Counted from the first letter of the stretch, positions 29,454 to 38,165 are shown. The stretch: DNA of 64,000 nucleotides from Kiritimatiellaceae bacterium (GCA_013141415.1 JABFQY010000005.1:186001-250000), one strand, 5' to 3'. The notes: generated by a model from the letters alone, not told the origin. Made by a program: numbers and translations.

Positions 29454-29584
29454 AGCGTTTTAATTAAATCTATGTTTACCCAAGCTCTTCGGGATACCGA
29501 AGAAGCTCGGCCTACAAGCCAACTTGTAGGGCGACCTTCCCGAAGGGAGGTTGCGAACGTGGCTACACCTTTTCCTAAAACGCT
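29454..29584. repeat. Multi-hairpin 131-bp repeat element
   Basis: Bounded by AGCGTTTTA and its exact complement TAAAACGCT. Inside are three hairpins in order: CTTCGG-GATA-CCGAAG with a longer imperfect stem, CTACAAG-CCAA-CTTGTAG, and a TCCC-GAA-GGGA stem flanked by near-complementary ACC and GGT. The outer flanks also show TAGAGCG and CGCTCTA. It lies between the rluB-like and M16 protease genes, which are convergent. It is a complex interspersed repeat, possibly mobile. Confidence 0.65.
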
Positions 29585-29593
29585 CTAGAGTTT

Positions 29594-32479
29594 TTAAAGC
29601 ACCTTGAGCGTGCTTTGGAAGGCGATGCCGCTTCCTTTGATGCCGACGGGCGAGCTGAGAACCGACGTAACGGCTTTGTCCATGCTGAGGAACTCGGCAA
29701 ACGCTTTGAAATCATCCGCCGTTGTTGAGAGCAGTTCGTCGCGCAGTTTCTGCCGCTTTTCATCGGTGTTGCCAGTCAGGTAGCGGATCGTGTCGGTGTA
29801 GCCTTTGGCATCGGGCAGCAGATAGATGTCGATGCCGCCGATGGCGCCAATCAGTGCGCGGGTCAGTTCGTCTTCGTCGAGCTGGAGATTTTTCAGGAAG
29901 TCAGCGGTTTGTCCGTAGGCTTCGAGCGTACCGGCCAGGTTCGGGTCGCGGTACGAAGCGAATGCGAGAACGCCGCAGTTCGGATCGAAGCCGCACATCG
30001 CGCCATACGCGCCGCCCTGTACGCGGACTTTTTCCCAGAGCCACGCCGTGCGCAGATATTTGGTGATGACGAGCGATGAGCCGTCCATTTTATAGCCGTT
30101 GTCGAACAGGTTGATAGCGCGGCCGACATAGTTGACGCGCGACGGAATCAATAGTGCCTCCGAGGCGGGCCGTGTTGCCGGAAACTTCCAGTTATTGGAA
30201 GGAGCGTTTCCGGTCTTCGGAAAAACGGCGAGGAATTTTTCCAGCGTTCCGGTAACCGAAGCGCGGTCTTTGCTGTCGGCGGTGATGTTGACGATCAGGC
30301 CGCCGGCGAGGAGTTTTTGCAGAATACCTTCAAGCCGTGCGACGGTGCCGGGCCAGTCCTCTTTCATCTTTTTCTGCATGTCGCGGTGAAAGAAAAGGGC
30401 GTCAATTCCGCTGAGGGCTTCACCGGCGCGGTAGGCTTCGTGGTAATGCGCTTTGAGTCGCGACATGACGGCGGAATGTCCGCTGGGAACCAGCGAACCT
30501 TCCATCTCGGCCTTCTGCTCCAGCAGAATTTCTCTGAACCGTTTCCGGTTGTTAAAGGCCGGAATGAAAAGGATGTCGTGCAGAATATTGAAAAGGTCGC
30601 CGGTCTGTCCGCTCATACACTTTCCGCGCAGAAAGAGATTTGCGGCGCTGTCGGGAGAGTTTTCCAGCGCGGCCAGAAACGGGCAGGCGTGGATGCCGCC
30701 GGTTTTCTGCGCGATGCGCTGCGAGAGTGCGGCGAAGTCCTCTTTCTGCGTGCCCATTTCGAGAAGCATGCTTCCGAGGAGCGAAACCCACGGCAGGTCT
30801 TCGGCGGAGATGGCGTGGAGGTCGAAACCGATATCCACATAGACGATGCCGCCGGTGAAAATTTCATGAAACAGAACCGTGGTGTTGTCGCGCTGTTCAA
30901 CGGCGCGCGGAATGGTGCGGATTTTTTTATCCAGATCGTCGCGTTTCAAGAGCGGTAGCGTTTTGACGGCTTCCGGCGTGTCGGGCGTTTTCTGCATATC
31001 GAGCAGGCGGGCGGCGGCATCAACGGTACGGGCCAGCTCGTCGGGATGCATGGTGTCGCGGACGGCCTGCATGCGGGCTTTTTCTTCGGTTTCGTCGCGG
31101 GCCGCTTTGTCTTTGTCGGGAATCAGGCGGACCGTGGCGCGGTGCGTGTTTTTCAGCAGGATATTTTCGATGAGTTCTTCGAAGTAGCGCGGGTTGGCTG
31201 CGATTTTATTTTTCAGTTCGGCGAGCGGATGCTCGTAGGCGGCGAGGCCGAGCGGATCCCAGCCGTAGAGCCACGTTTCCAGCATGTTCAGCATGACGGA
31301 AAGGCCTTGAGGGAAACTGCCGTGATTGTTTTCGCGCAGGTCGAACTCGAAGGAGTTCATGGCGGCTTCAATGTCGCCGCGATCAATGCCGGTTTCCGCT
31401 AGTTTTTTCAACGTCTGGAAAATCAGCGCTTCGACTTTTTCTAGATTGGGAACGTCAACGCCCTTCATGCCGATAGACCAAGCGGGCTGGCGCAGGTTGG
31501 TTTCGAGTCCGAATCCGGCGATGTCTTCGCCGAGATCGGATTCGATCAGCGCTTTGCGCAACGGCGCGCCGGAGGTTCCGGTGAGAATCTGGTCGAGGAT
31601 GATCAAAGCAAAATGGAGAATGCCGTCGGGGATGGCCCAGTTGACGGTGATGAACGCTTTGCCGGCTTCTTCGCTGACGGCATAGGATTCTTCAACGGTT
31701 ATCGGTTTATCAAAAGGTTTTTGCAGCGGAATCGCGGAGTCGGGCGGAGTTTCTAACTGTTTAAAACCGTCGAGATACTCGCCAAGGATTTTCAGGCGGC
31801 GTTCCGGATTGTCGTTGCCGTAAAAGAAGATGCGGGCGTTGGAGGGATGGTAGTGGGTTTCGTGAAACTTGCGGAAATCCTGATAGGTGAGCGTCGGAAT
31901 TTTTGCCGGATTGCCGCCGGAGTCCAGTCCGTAGGTGGTGTCGGGAAAGAGCACCTGCTGAGAGCGTTCGGTCAGAATATTGTCGGGCGATGAGTAGGCA
32001 CCCTTCATTTCATTGTAAACGACGCCTTTGCAGGTGAGCGGGGCTTCGATGTTTTCCAGTTCGTAGTGCCAGCCTTCCTGCCGGAAAAAAGCGGGTGTGA
32101 TGCGCGGGAAGAAAACCGCGTCGAGGTACACGTCGACGAGGTTATAGAAATCCTGCTCGTTCTGACTGGCGACCGGATAGACGGTTTTGTCCGGATAGGT
32201 CATGGCGTTGAGGAATGTCTGGAGCGAGCCTTTCAACAGCTGAACGAAAGGATCTTTGAGCGGGTATTTGCGCGAGCCGCACAGAACGGTGTGTTCCAGA
32301 ATGTGCGCGACGCCGGTGGAGTCGGACGGCGGCGTACGAAAGGTGATGCCGAACGCTTTGTTGTTATGCGTGTTCTCAACCGAAATAATTTCCGCGCCGG
32401 TCGGTTCATGGCGGTACTCTTTGACCGTGCCGTTGAACTCCCTGACAAACTGTTCCCGGATGAGTTTAAAATTATTCAT
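29594..32479 (-). CDS. M16 family metalloprotease (presequence protease/insulinase type)
   Basis: A 961-residue protein of the M16C (presequence protease/Cym1) size. The inverted zinc motif HILEH with following TVLCGS is near residue 57, and the distal Glu is likely within the downstream NEQDFYNLVDVYLDAVFFPR helix. Two homologous halves follow, as in this clamshell protease. It would degrade short unfolded peptides. No signal peptide is visible from the chosen start at 32479 (MNNFKLIREQ), which matches the family's N terminus; an upstream TTG would add 13 residues. Follows the VanZ-like gene on the same strand by 45 bp. Confidence 0.92.
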   Translation of the reverse strand: MNNFKLIREQFVREFNGTVKEYRHEPTGAEIISVENTHNNKAFGITFRTPPSDSTGVAHILEHTVLCGSRKYPLKDPFVQLLKGSLQTFLNAMTYPDKTVYPVASQNEQDFYNLVDVYLDAVFFPRITPAFFRQEGWHYELENIEAPLTCKGVVYNEMKGAYSSPDNILTERSQQVLFPDTTYGLDSGGNPAKIPTLTYQDFRKFHETHYHPSNARIFFYGNDNPERRLKILGEYLDGFKQLETPPDSAIPLQKPFDKPITVEESYAVSEEAGKAFITVNWAIPDGILHFALIILDQILTGTSGAPLRKALIESDLGEDIAGFGLETNLRQPAWSIGMKGVDVPNLEKVEALIFQTLKKLAETGIDRGDIEAAMNSFEFDLRENNHGSFPQGLSVMLNMLETWLYGWDPLGLAAYEHPLAELKNKIAANPRYFEELIENILLKNTHRATVRLIPDKDKAARDETEEKARMQAVRDTMHPDELARTVDAAARLLDMQKTPDTPEAVKTLPLLKRDDLDKKIRTIPRAVEQRDNTTVLFHEIFTGGIVYVDIGFDLHAISAEDLPWVSLLGSMLLEMGTQKEDFAALSQRIAQKTGGIHACPFLAALENSPDSAANLFLRGKCMSGQTGDLFNILHDILFIPAFNNRKRFREILLEQKAEMEGSLVPSGHSAVMSRLKAHYHEAYRAGEALSGIDALFFHRDMQKKMKEDWPGTVARLEGILQKLLAGGLIVNITADSKDRASVTGTLEKFLAVFPKTGNAPSNNWKFPATRPASEALLIPSRVNYVGRAINLFDNGYKMDGSSLVITKYLRTAWLWEKVRVQGGAYGAMCGFDPNCGVLAFASYRDPNLAGTLEAYGQTADFLKNLQLDEDELTRALIGAIGGIDIYLLPDAKGYTDTIRYLTGNTDEKRQKLRDELLSTTADDFKAFAEFLSMDKAVTSVLSSPVGIKGSGIAFQSTLKVL

Positions 32480-32524
32480 AATTAAAGCGGGAGAGGATAG
32501 CGGCGCTGCTGTCGCCAATCAACG

Positions 32525-33709
32525 TTAATTACGGCTTATGAGGCGCTGAAGACTGCGCCGGAGAAAAACCAATATAACCGCGCCGGCCATGCCGATTATG
32601 TCAACGCGCAGATCGCTCAGGCCGGCCGAGCGGTCGGCGGGAATAAATTGCAGGACTTCCGTCGCGGCGGCGAAAAAAGCCAATCCGGCAGATACGATTC
32701 CGATGCGCTTTAACGACGGCGCGGGAACCCACGAGAGAGCCGAAAGAAACGCCAGCAGACTGAAAAGAGCGAAGTGCCCGATAATGTGTGACTGTTCAAC
32801 GACGGTGCCGGACAGGGCGAATGTCGGCTCGTCTTTCGGCGCGGCCGGTTTTGGAGCGACGGATGGTTCCGGCGTTGCTTTCACAGTTTGAGCCGAAGGC
32901 GCGGGCATGACGCGTTTCGGAATCAGGTTTTTTGCGGTGTGAAACGATTTTTCAATCGAGTCATCGAGAAGCTTTCCAGGAAGAATGATGCCGGCCAGAA
33001 TCAGCGTCAGTGTCACCAGAATCATATATCCGCAGCGGCGGGCCCATGGCCGCAAGGCGACAAGGCAGATGCCGAAAGAAATCGTCCACAAAGTGCCGAA
33101 AAACAATTTCCACCACGGCGCGGAAGACCGCTCCCGAACCGGAATCACCGAGACATCGTCAATCTGCATGATTCCGGCGGAGCCGAGATTCTGGATATGC
33201 AGACGGGCGTTGGCGGCTCCCGGAGGAACAGGAAAGAAGTCCTTGTAATAACGCCAGCTGCTGTCTTTCGGGATATCCATCACGCCGTGGTGCAGGCCGA
33301 ACAGGCTTTTGGCCGCGGCATCGTGGTAAAAGAAAATGGCGCGCGGGACGTGATATCCTTCTTTACCACGGACAACGCCATGAGCGGCGGCCCGCAGGGT
33401 CACACGGAAGGCGGGGATGTTGGTTAAGTTGTACGTGGTAAAGCGCAGAATTCCATTCTGACCCGGCGAAGTAGTCAGTATGACGCCCGGAGAACCGTCG
33501 AATCCGCCATCCTGAACCAGCCGGGTCTGTTCGTTCCAGCCGCTCCAGACATGGGTGGCGGCAGATGTGCTGAAACGCCCATCCGGGATCAATTCCGGGC
33601 CGATCGGCTGCCACGGCTCGTAGAGGTTATAAAACAGCGCCATGACGCCGACCGTCAGGACGGCAAAGAGCGCAGTAAACAGATTCCGGCTGGCGGGGGT
33701 CTTGTTCAT
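32525..33709 (-). CDS. Membrane protein with C-terminal VanZ-like domain
   Basis: A 394-residue protein. One transmembrane helix near residues 12-28 precedes an extracytoplasmic beta-rich domain of about 180 residues, which looks like a carbohydrate-binding or jelly-roll fold, then two helices near residues 205-250, a Pro/Ala/Lys linker and a VanZ-like four-helix part: HIIGHFALFSLLAFLSAL, ATEVLQFIPADRSAGLSDL, then a final helix. VanZ domains occur in glycopeptide tolerance and envelope proteins but their action is unknown. The fusion to an external binding domain is unusual but is seen in related bacteria. Confidence 0.75.
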   Translation of the reverse strand: MNKTPASRNLFTALFAVLTVGVMALFYNLYEPWQPIGPELIPDGRFSTSAATHVWSGWNEQTRLVQDGGFDGSPGVILTTSPGQNGILRFTTYNLTNIPAFRVTLRAAAHGVVRGKEGYHVPRAIFFYHDAAAKSLFGLHHGVMDIPKDSSWRYYKDFFPVPPGAANARLHIQNLGSAGIMQIDDVSVIPVRERSSAPWWKLFFGTLWTISFGICLVALRPWARRCGYMILVTLTLILAGIILPGKLLDDSIEKSFHTAKNLIPKRVMPAPSAQTVKATPEPSVAPKPAAPKDEPTFALSGTVVEQSHIIGHFALFSLLAFLSALSWVPAPSLKRIGIVSAGLAFFAAATEVLQFIPADRSAGLSDLRVDIIGMAGAVILVFLRRSLQRLISRN

Positions 33710-33773
33710 CCGCAAACAATCTCTCAAAAGTTTCTTTTCAGCGGAAGTTTTATACGGGAAATTCACCACCCGT

Positions 33774-34406
33774 ATGAAAACCTATTTAGACGAATACAAA
33801 GCGTTCATTTTTGATCTCGACGGAACACTGATTAATTCCGAGAAATATCACGCCGATGGTTTCGCGCACGCCGTTGAGGCGTTGAGCGGCTACCGTCTGA
33901 CGCCGTCTGAACGGCGCGAGTTTTTTGATGCGCACACCAACGTGTTTACGCCGGTTCTTGCGGCGCGGTACGGCCTCACGCTGGATCCGGACGAGGTGCT
34001 CAGCCGTAAGCGGGATCATGTGAACCGGAACTTTGAAGCGGAAATTCTGCCCGGCGCGGATACGTTCATTGAAAAATGGCAGAAGCAGATGCGCATGGCG
34101 CTGGCCAGTAATTCGCCGCGCCGCTTTGTGAAACAGGCACTGGTCGAGGCGCAGTTAATTGACGTATTCGAATCGGTTGTCACCGCCGATGACGTGACAC
34201 ACCGCAAACCCGATCCGGAAATGTATGAACTGACGCTGAAAAATATGAGACTGTCGCCGGAAGATGTAATCGTCTTTGAAGACAGTCCGGCCGGCGTGGC
34301 GGCGGCGCAGGCCGCCGGATGCGCCGTGGTCATGATCGAAAACGGTGCGGGACGGTTTGTGGAAGGCGTACCGCGTTACACTTGGAAGGAGCTTAAACAA
34401 TTTTGA
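33774..34406 (+). CDS. HAD-superfamily phosphatase (beta-phosphoglucomutase-like)
   Basis: A 210-residue HAD hydrolase with FDLDGTLINSE (motif I, nucleophilic Asp), a helical cap domain, ASNSPRRFVKQAL (motif II Ser), HRKPDPEMYE with the motif III Lys and VFEDSPAGVAAA (motif IV). This layout matches the beta-phosphoglucomutase/sugar phosphatase subgroup. Its substrate is not readable. The chosen ATG follows a divergent intergenic stretch. Its 3' end overlaps the gcvT start by 4 bp, so the two are translationally coupled. Confidence 0.9.
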   Translation: MKTYLDEYKAFIFDLDGTLINSEKYHADGFAHAVEALSGYRLTPSERREFFDAHTNVFTPVLAARYGLTLDPDEVLSRKRDHVNRNFEAEILPGADTFIEKWQKQMRMALASNSPRRFVKQALVEAQLIDVFESVVTADDVTHRKPDPEMYELTLKNMRLSPEDVIVFEDSPAGVAAAQAAGCAVVMIENGAGRFVEGVPRYTWKELKQF

Positions 34407-35482
34407 AAACGACACCGCTTCACGGAGAACACGTTGCGCTGGGCGCACGGATGGCTGAATTCGGCGGCTGGGATATGCCGATCCAGTACGAGGGCATTCT
34501 GGCCGAACATGAACAGACCCGCACCAAAACGGGCCTGTTCGACATTTGTCACATGGGCGAATTCGAACTGACCGGCCCGACGGTCGTCGCCGACCTTGAA
34601 CGGTTACTGACGATGAATGTTTCTACGCTGGCTGTCGGCCAGTGCCGCTACGGCTTTATGCTCAATGATCAGGGCGGCGTCATTGACGACCTCACCTGTT
34701 ATCGGCTCGGTAACGAACGCTATATGCTCGTCGTCAACGCCTCCACACTTGAAAGTGACTCGGTCTGGATTCGCCAGCATCTTTCGTCCGGAACTGTTTT
34801 CACCGATCTTTCCGACGGCATTGCCAAACTTGACGTGCAGGGGCCGACCTCGCGCACCGAAATCGAAAAGGTGATCGGTAAAAAACTTCCGGAGCTCGGA
34901 TATTTCCGCGCCGAAAGTTTCCAGTGCTTGAACACTGAAATGCTGGTCAGCCGCACCGGCTACACCGGCGACTGGGGCTATGAACTTTATTTTCCGGCGC
35001 GGGATGCCGTCCGCATCTGGCGCGCACTGCTCGCCAATCCGAATATCAAACCGATTGGCCTCGGCGCACGCGATACGCTTCGTCTCGAAATGGGTTACTC
35101 GCTTTACGGCCACGAACTTTCACTCGACCAAACACCGGTTGCCACCAGCCGCGGAATGTTTATTCGCAAAGAGGGCGGATTCATCGGTGAAGCGGCTGTC
35201 CGGCGCGACGTGGCGAACCCGCCGGAATTTCTGGTCGCGCTGGAATTCGACAGCAAGCGCGCCGCCCGTGCCCACGACAAAGTTTTCTGCCAGAGCGCAG
35301 AGATCGGCGCGGTCACCAGCGGATCGGTTTCTCCGAGTCTCGGAAAAGCCGTCGCGCTCGCCTTTGTTAAAGCCGCTCACGCCGCTATCGGCAGTATTCT
35401 GGATGTCGAGATTCGCGGAAAACTTTTTCCCGCCAAAGTGGTTGAGCTGCCTTTCTATAAAAACGGAACGGCAAGAGGGTGA
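34403..35482 (+). CDS. gcvT: Aminomethyltransferase (glycine cleavage T protein)
   Basis: A 359-residue GcvT. Its pattern is clear: TPLHGEHVALGARMAEFGGWDMPIQY at the N terminus, FDICHMGEFELTGP, a QCRYGFMLNDQGGVIDDLT strand, RTGYTGDWGYELYFP and the LGARDTLRLEMGYSLYGHEL stretch. It transfers the methylene group from the H-protein to tetrahydrofolate in glycine cleavage. It starts with TTG, which overlaps the stop of the preceding gene; AAGGAG sits upstream. No gcvH or gcvP is in the window. Confidence 0.94.
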   Translation: MKTTPLHGEHVALGARMAEFGGWDMPIQYEGILAEHEQTRTKTGLFDICHMGEFELTGPTVVADLERLLTMNVSTLAVGQCRYGFMLNDQGGVIDDLTCYRLGNERYMLVVNASTLESDSVWIRQHLSSGTVFTDLSDGIAKLDVQGPTSRTEIEKVIGKKLPELGYFRAESFQCLNTEMLVSRTGYTGDWGYELYFPARDAVRIWRALLANPNIKPIGLGARDTLRLEMGYSLYGHELSLDQTPVATSRGMFIRKEGGFIGEAAVRRDVANPPEFLVALEFDSKRAARAHDKVFCQSAEIGAVTSGSVSPSLGKAVALAFVKAAHAAIGSILDVEIRGKLFPAKVVELPFYKNGTARG

Positions 35483-36129
35483 TGCAAAAGCAACTGCTCA
35501 TCTTTGATCTCGACGGAACGTTGGCGGATACGCGGGCCGATCTGGCAACAGGCATCAATCTGATGCGGGCGCATTACGGGCTGTCTCCGCTCAGCATGAA
35601 AAAGATCGAAACCTACGTCGGCGACGGAATCCGCGTGCTGGTCGAACGCTCGCTGGAAGGCGCGGCGGTGGACGTTGACGAGGCGCTCGCGCTCGACAAA
35701 AAGTTTTATGCCGAGCACATGCTCGATGAAACCGTACTTTATCCGGGCGTTGCCGACGGGTTGAAGAAGCTGGCGGCGGACGGTCACCTGCTGGCAGTAC
35801 TCAGTAACAAGCCGGGCGATCCGTCGCGTACCATTTTGAATCACCTCGGCGTAGGCCACTTGTTTTCGTGGATCATTGGCGGCGGCGATTTGCCGAACCT
35901 GAAGCCTTCGCCGGACGGGATTCTCGCGTTGATCGGCGCGACGGGAATCGCGCCGGAAAATGTCTGGATGCTCGGCGACCACCACACCGATCTGGAAGTG
36001 GCGCATAACGCTGGGGTCAAAAGCGGCTTCGTCACCTACGGCATCGGCCATACCGGTCAATTTACCCCCGATCAGGTCTGGAACAGATTTGGGGAACTGG
36101 TAGATTTTTTTATCGGTTCTGGGTCATAG
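35482..36129 (+). CDS. gph: Phosphoglycolate phosphatase-like HAD protein
   Basis: A 215-residue HAD phosphatase with FDLDGTLADTRADL (motif I), a helical cap (LSPLSMKKIETYVGDGIRVL), AVLSNKPGDPS (motif II), LKPSPDGI with the catalytic Lys and MLGDHHTDLEVAHNAG (motif IV). It is closest in layout to Gph, which removes phosphate from 2-phosphoglycolate, although related HADs share this signature. Its start overlaps the gcvT stop by one base (TGATG), so it is the third gene of a tight operon. The GTG one codon upstream is possible but less likely. Confidence 0.86.
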   Translation: MQKQLLIFDLDGTLADTRADLATGINLMRAHYGLSPLSMKKIETYVGDGIRVLVERSLEGAAVDVDEALALDKKFYAEHMLDETVLYPGVADGLKKLAADGHLLAVLSNKPGDPSRTILNHLGVGHLFSWIIGGGDLPNLKPSPDGILALIGATGIAPENVWMLGDHHTDLEVAHNAGVKSGFVTYGIGHTGQFTPDQVWNRFGELVDFFIGSGS

Positions 36130-36153
36130 CCAAAATAACGTGCAAAGGGTATT

Positions 36154-36227
36154 CCTCGCAGAGATGCAGAGACCGCAGAGAGGTCTGGGGGCAAATGATC
36201 CTCTGCGAACTTAGCGTCTCTGCGAGG
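36154..36227. repeat. CCTCGCAGAGA inverted repeat element
   Basis: CCTCGCAGAGA at 36154-36164 has its exact complement at 36217-36227. The flanked sequence carries GCAGAGAGG and CCTCTGCG, giving a longer imperfect stem. It lies in the 203-bp gap between gph and queF and belongs to the class of interspersed GCAGAGACGC repeats. Confidence 0.65.
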
Positions 36228-36282
36228 GAAATCTAAAAACAATAATGGTACGAATAATTGAATGCTGGTCTGTGAAGCAGCC

Positions 36283-36312
36283 ATTAGCGTATATTCGCGG
36301 CCATTCGCGGTT
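36283..36312. repeat. ATTAGCG...ATTCGCGGTT repeat
   Basis: The stretch ATTAGCGTATATTCGCGGCC and the following ATTCGCGGTT repeat the right arm of the element at 25782-25870 with changes. Only one arm is present here, so it is a partial copy, 20 bp before the queF start. Confidence 0.6.
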
Positions 36313-36332
36313 TAATTTTAGGGAGATGAGTT

Positions 36333-36740
36333 ATGAGTAATATCGAAGGACTGAAACTGCTGAAGAAGGGCGAGAAGAACTATCCGAAAAAACCGGATGC
36401 TTCGATTCTGGAAACCTTCAAAAACTCCAATCCGCAGCGCGACTACTGGATCACCTTTGAAACCTCCGAGTTCACCTCGCTTTGTCCGATCACCGGCCAG
36501 CCCGACTTCGCGACGATCAAGATCGAATACATTCCCAATAAACTCTGTGTGGAGAGCAAATCGCTCAAACTGTTTCTCTTTTCGTTCCGCAACGAAGGCT
36601 CGTTCTACGAAGACGTCACCAACCGCATCTTCACCGACCTGACCGCCGTCTGCAAACCGCGCCGACTGATCGTCACCGGCGACTTCACCGCCCGCGGCGG
36701 TATCCGCTCCAGTGTTCGCGTCGATTCGGCGGATTCTTAA
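36333..36740 (+). CDS. queF: NADPH-dependent 7-cyano-7-deazaguanine reductase (QueF)
   Basis: A 135-residue QueF of the short (type II, YkvM-like) form. The catalytic Cys is in [15 protein letters not shown] and the QueF motif [20 protein letters not shown] follows, with [12 protein letters not shown] at the C terminus. It reduces preQ0 to preQ1 in queuosine synthesis. GGGAG lies before the ATG. Other queuosine genes and a preQ1 riboswitch were not seen nearby. A 78-bp repeat follows the stop. Confidence 0.94.
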   Translation: MSNIEGLKLLKKGEKNYPKKPDASILETFKNSNPQRDYWITFETSEFTSLCPITGQPDFATIKIEYIPNKLCVESKSLKLFLFSFRNEGSFYEDVTNRIFTDLTAVCKPRRLIVTGDFTARGGIRSSVRVDSADS

Positions 36741-36742
36741 TC

Positions 36743-36820
36743 TGGAGTGCGGACGCAAGCCGCAGGCGCGAGGCCGCTCTGTTTAAAGCGGCGTCGCGTT
36801 ACACTTGCCGCCGCACTCCA
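36743..36820. repeat. TGGAGTGCGG long imperfect palindrome
   Basis: Ends are TGGAGTGCGG and its exact complement CCGCACTCCA. The interior (GGCCGCTCTGTTTAAAGCGG) pairs imperfectly, giving a 78-bp stem-loop right after the queF stop. It may serve as its terminator, but the form is that of a dispersed palindromic element. Confidence 0.65.
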
Positions 36821-36913
36821 AAGGCTTTGATCGCCCTGAACAAAGTATTTCAACTCTTGACGGTTCAATTTTTGCCGCCCGCCTTTTTTCGGGTTTAATT
36901 TTAAGGCTTGGAC

Positions 36914-36941
36914 TTGTCAAAAGGATGAATCCTAGTACCAT
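36914..36941 (+). promoter_or_regulatory. Possible promoter of tRNA-Pro
   Basis: TTGTCA and TACCAT are separated by 16 bp, with the -10 element ending 20 bp before the mature 5' end of the tRNA. The -10 is weak. Confidence 0.35.
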
Positions 36942-36961
36942 GCTCCGTCTTGTCCTAATTT

Positions 36962-37038
36962 CGGGGTGTGGCTCAGCCTGGTAGAGCGCTACGTTCGGGA
37001 CGTAGAAGTCGCAAGTTCGAATCTTGTCACCCCGACCA
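36962..37038 (+). tRNA. tRNA-Pro (anticodon CGG)
   Basis: Acceptor CGGGGTG pairs with CACCCCG; the anticodon stem CTACG/CGTAG holds loop TTCGGGA, giving CGG at 34-36 (reads CCG, proline). The T loop TTCGAAT has a 5-bp stem and CCA is encoded at the end. Confidence 0.95.
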
Positions 37039-37059
37039 TCTTTTCACTTTCCCCATGAA

Positions 37060-37437
37060 TTAAAGCGCGGCGATAGCGTCGATTTCGACGAGGACGTCTT
37101 TTGGAAGCCGGGCGACCTGCACGGTTGAACGGGCGGGCGGGGCGTCGGTGAAAGCTGAGCCATAGATGGCGTTCATGGCGGGAAAGTCGTTCATGTCTTT
37201 CAGAAAGACGGTGGTTTTTACGACGTTTTGAAAATCCGCGCCGCCAGCCGTCAGGACAGCTTTCAGATTCGCCAGCACCTGCCGCGTCTGCGCTTCGATG
37301 CCGTCAGGAATCGCGCCGCCGGACGGATTCAGAGGAATCTGGCCGGAGCAGTAAAGCGTGTCGCCGACTTTAACGGCCTGAGAGTATGGGCCGACCGGTG
37401 AGGGCGCAGTTTCTGTGCGGATGATTTCTCTTTTCAT
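37060..37437 (-). CDS. ridA: RidA family reactive imine deaminase
   Basis: A 125-residue protein with the full RidA (YjgF/UK114) pattern: APSPVGPYSQAVKVGD near residue 11, YCSGQIPLNP, the Arg in PPARSTVQVARLP that binds the carboxylate, and VEIDAIA at the end. RidA homotrimers hydrolyse 2-aminoacrylate and other enamine or imine intermediates produced by pyridoxal phosphate enzymes. The start has CGTTCC, not a strong ribosome binding site, just upstream. Convergent with the tRNA gene. Confidence 0.95.
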   Translation of the reverse strand: MKREIIRTETAPSPVGPYSQAVKVGDTLYCSGQIPLNPSGGAIPDGIEAQTRQVLANLKAVLTAGGADFQNVVKTTVFLKDMNDFPAMNAIYGSAFTDAPPARSTVQVARLPKDVLVEIDAIAAL

Positions 37438-37544
37438 GCGTTCCTTTTACTGCGCTTTGCATGGTTCGTCGAGCCGTTTGACTAAAGCCGACCGTTCTGG
37501 TTTCTTTTATCGACATATGCCTGTGCGAGGTGTATTGTGGATGC

Positions 37545-37808
37545 ATGAAAACGACAAAGAAGACAAGTGCACTGGTAGCACTGATGCTGGTTGCGTCGGC
37601 CCCTGTTTATGCCGATGGCAAACCGCAAGCGACCTGTCCGGTTATGGCGGGGCAGGCGGTTAATCCGAAACTGTATGTGGATTCAGACGGTTACCGCATC
37701 TACGTCTGTTGCGGAGGATGTGTTAAAGCGGTTAAAGCCGATCCGGCGAAATACATCGCGAAGATGAAAGCCGCGGGCGTTGAACTCGAAAAAACGCCTC
37801 AGAAGTAA
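37545..37808 (+). CDS. Secreted YHS/TRASH-like metal-binding protein
   Basis: An 87-residue protein with a signal peptide (TTKKTSALVALMLVASAPVYA). The mature part has CPVMAGQAVNPKLYVDSDG, then YVCCGGCVKAVKADPAKYIA, the Cys arrangement CP-x2-Q...VCCxxC...P-x-KY of YHS/TRASH heavy-metal domains, often found beside copper or other metal efflux systems. It is the first gene of a run of three small secreted Cys-rich proteins, and probably binds metal outside the cytoplasm. The start at 37545 is preferred over an ATG five codons earlier because it begins the signal peptide cleanly. Confidence 0.82.
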   Translation: MKTTKKTSALVALMLVASAPVYADGKPQATCPVMAGQAVNPKLYVDSDGYRIYVCCGGCVKAVKADPAKYIAKMKAAGVELEKTPQK

Positions 37809-37820
37809 AAGACATTTCCG

Positions 37821-38165
37821 ATGAAAAGATGGGGTTCAGTGGTTCTCGCTCTGGCTTTACTGGTCGCGCCTCCGTTTGTAAAGGCGGCGCCGGATAGGCA
37901 TAAGGTCGCGGTTTCTGAAACGGCGTGCTGTTGCTGTTCGCCGGGGAAGGCTCATATTGAGAGTGCGGCTTGTCAGTGTGACGGCTGTGCTCAAAAAAAT
38001 GCGCAGCATTGCGGCTGCGTACAGGCGACGCCGACACTGTCTGCATTGCCAGCTGAGTCCAATTTTTATTTTATACCGTCTCTTTCCGGACGGATTCTCA
38101 TTCAGAACACGCTGTGGGCTGAACGGACTGACCCGCCGCTTCTGCGTCCGCCGATTGTCTCCTGA
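37821..38165 (+). CDS. Secreted Cys-rich protein of unknown function
   Basis: A 114-residue protein with a signal peptide (WGSVVLALALLVAPPFVKA). The mature N-terminal part is dense in Cys (TACCCCSPG, ACQCDGCAQ, HCGCVQ), about nine Cys within 35 residues, and the C-terminal half is Cys-free with a DPPLLRPPIVS end. Metal binding is likely from context: it lies 12 bp after the YHS-like gene and 47 bp before the metallothionein-like gene. No family was recognised and no ribosome binding site stands out, so translation may be coupled to the preceding gene. Confidence 0.65.
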   Translation: MKRWGSVVLALALLVAPPFVKAAPDRHKVAVSETACCCCSPGKAHIESAACQCDGCAQKNAQHCGCVQATPTLSALPAESNFYFIPSLSGRILIQNTLWAERTDPPLLRPPIVS

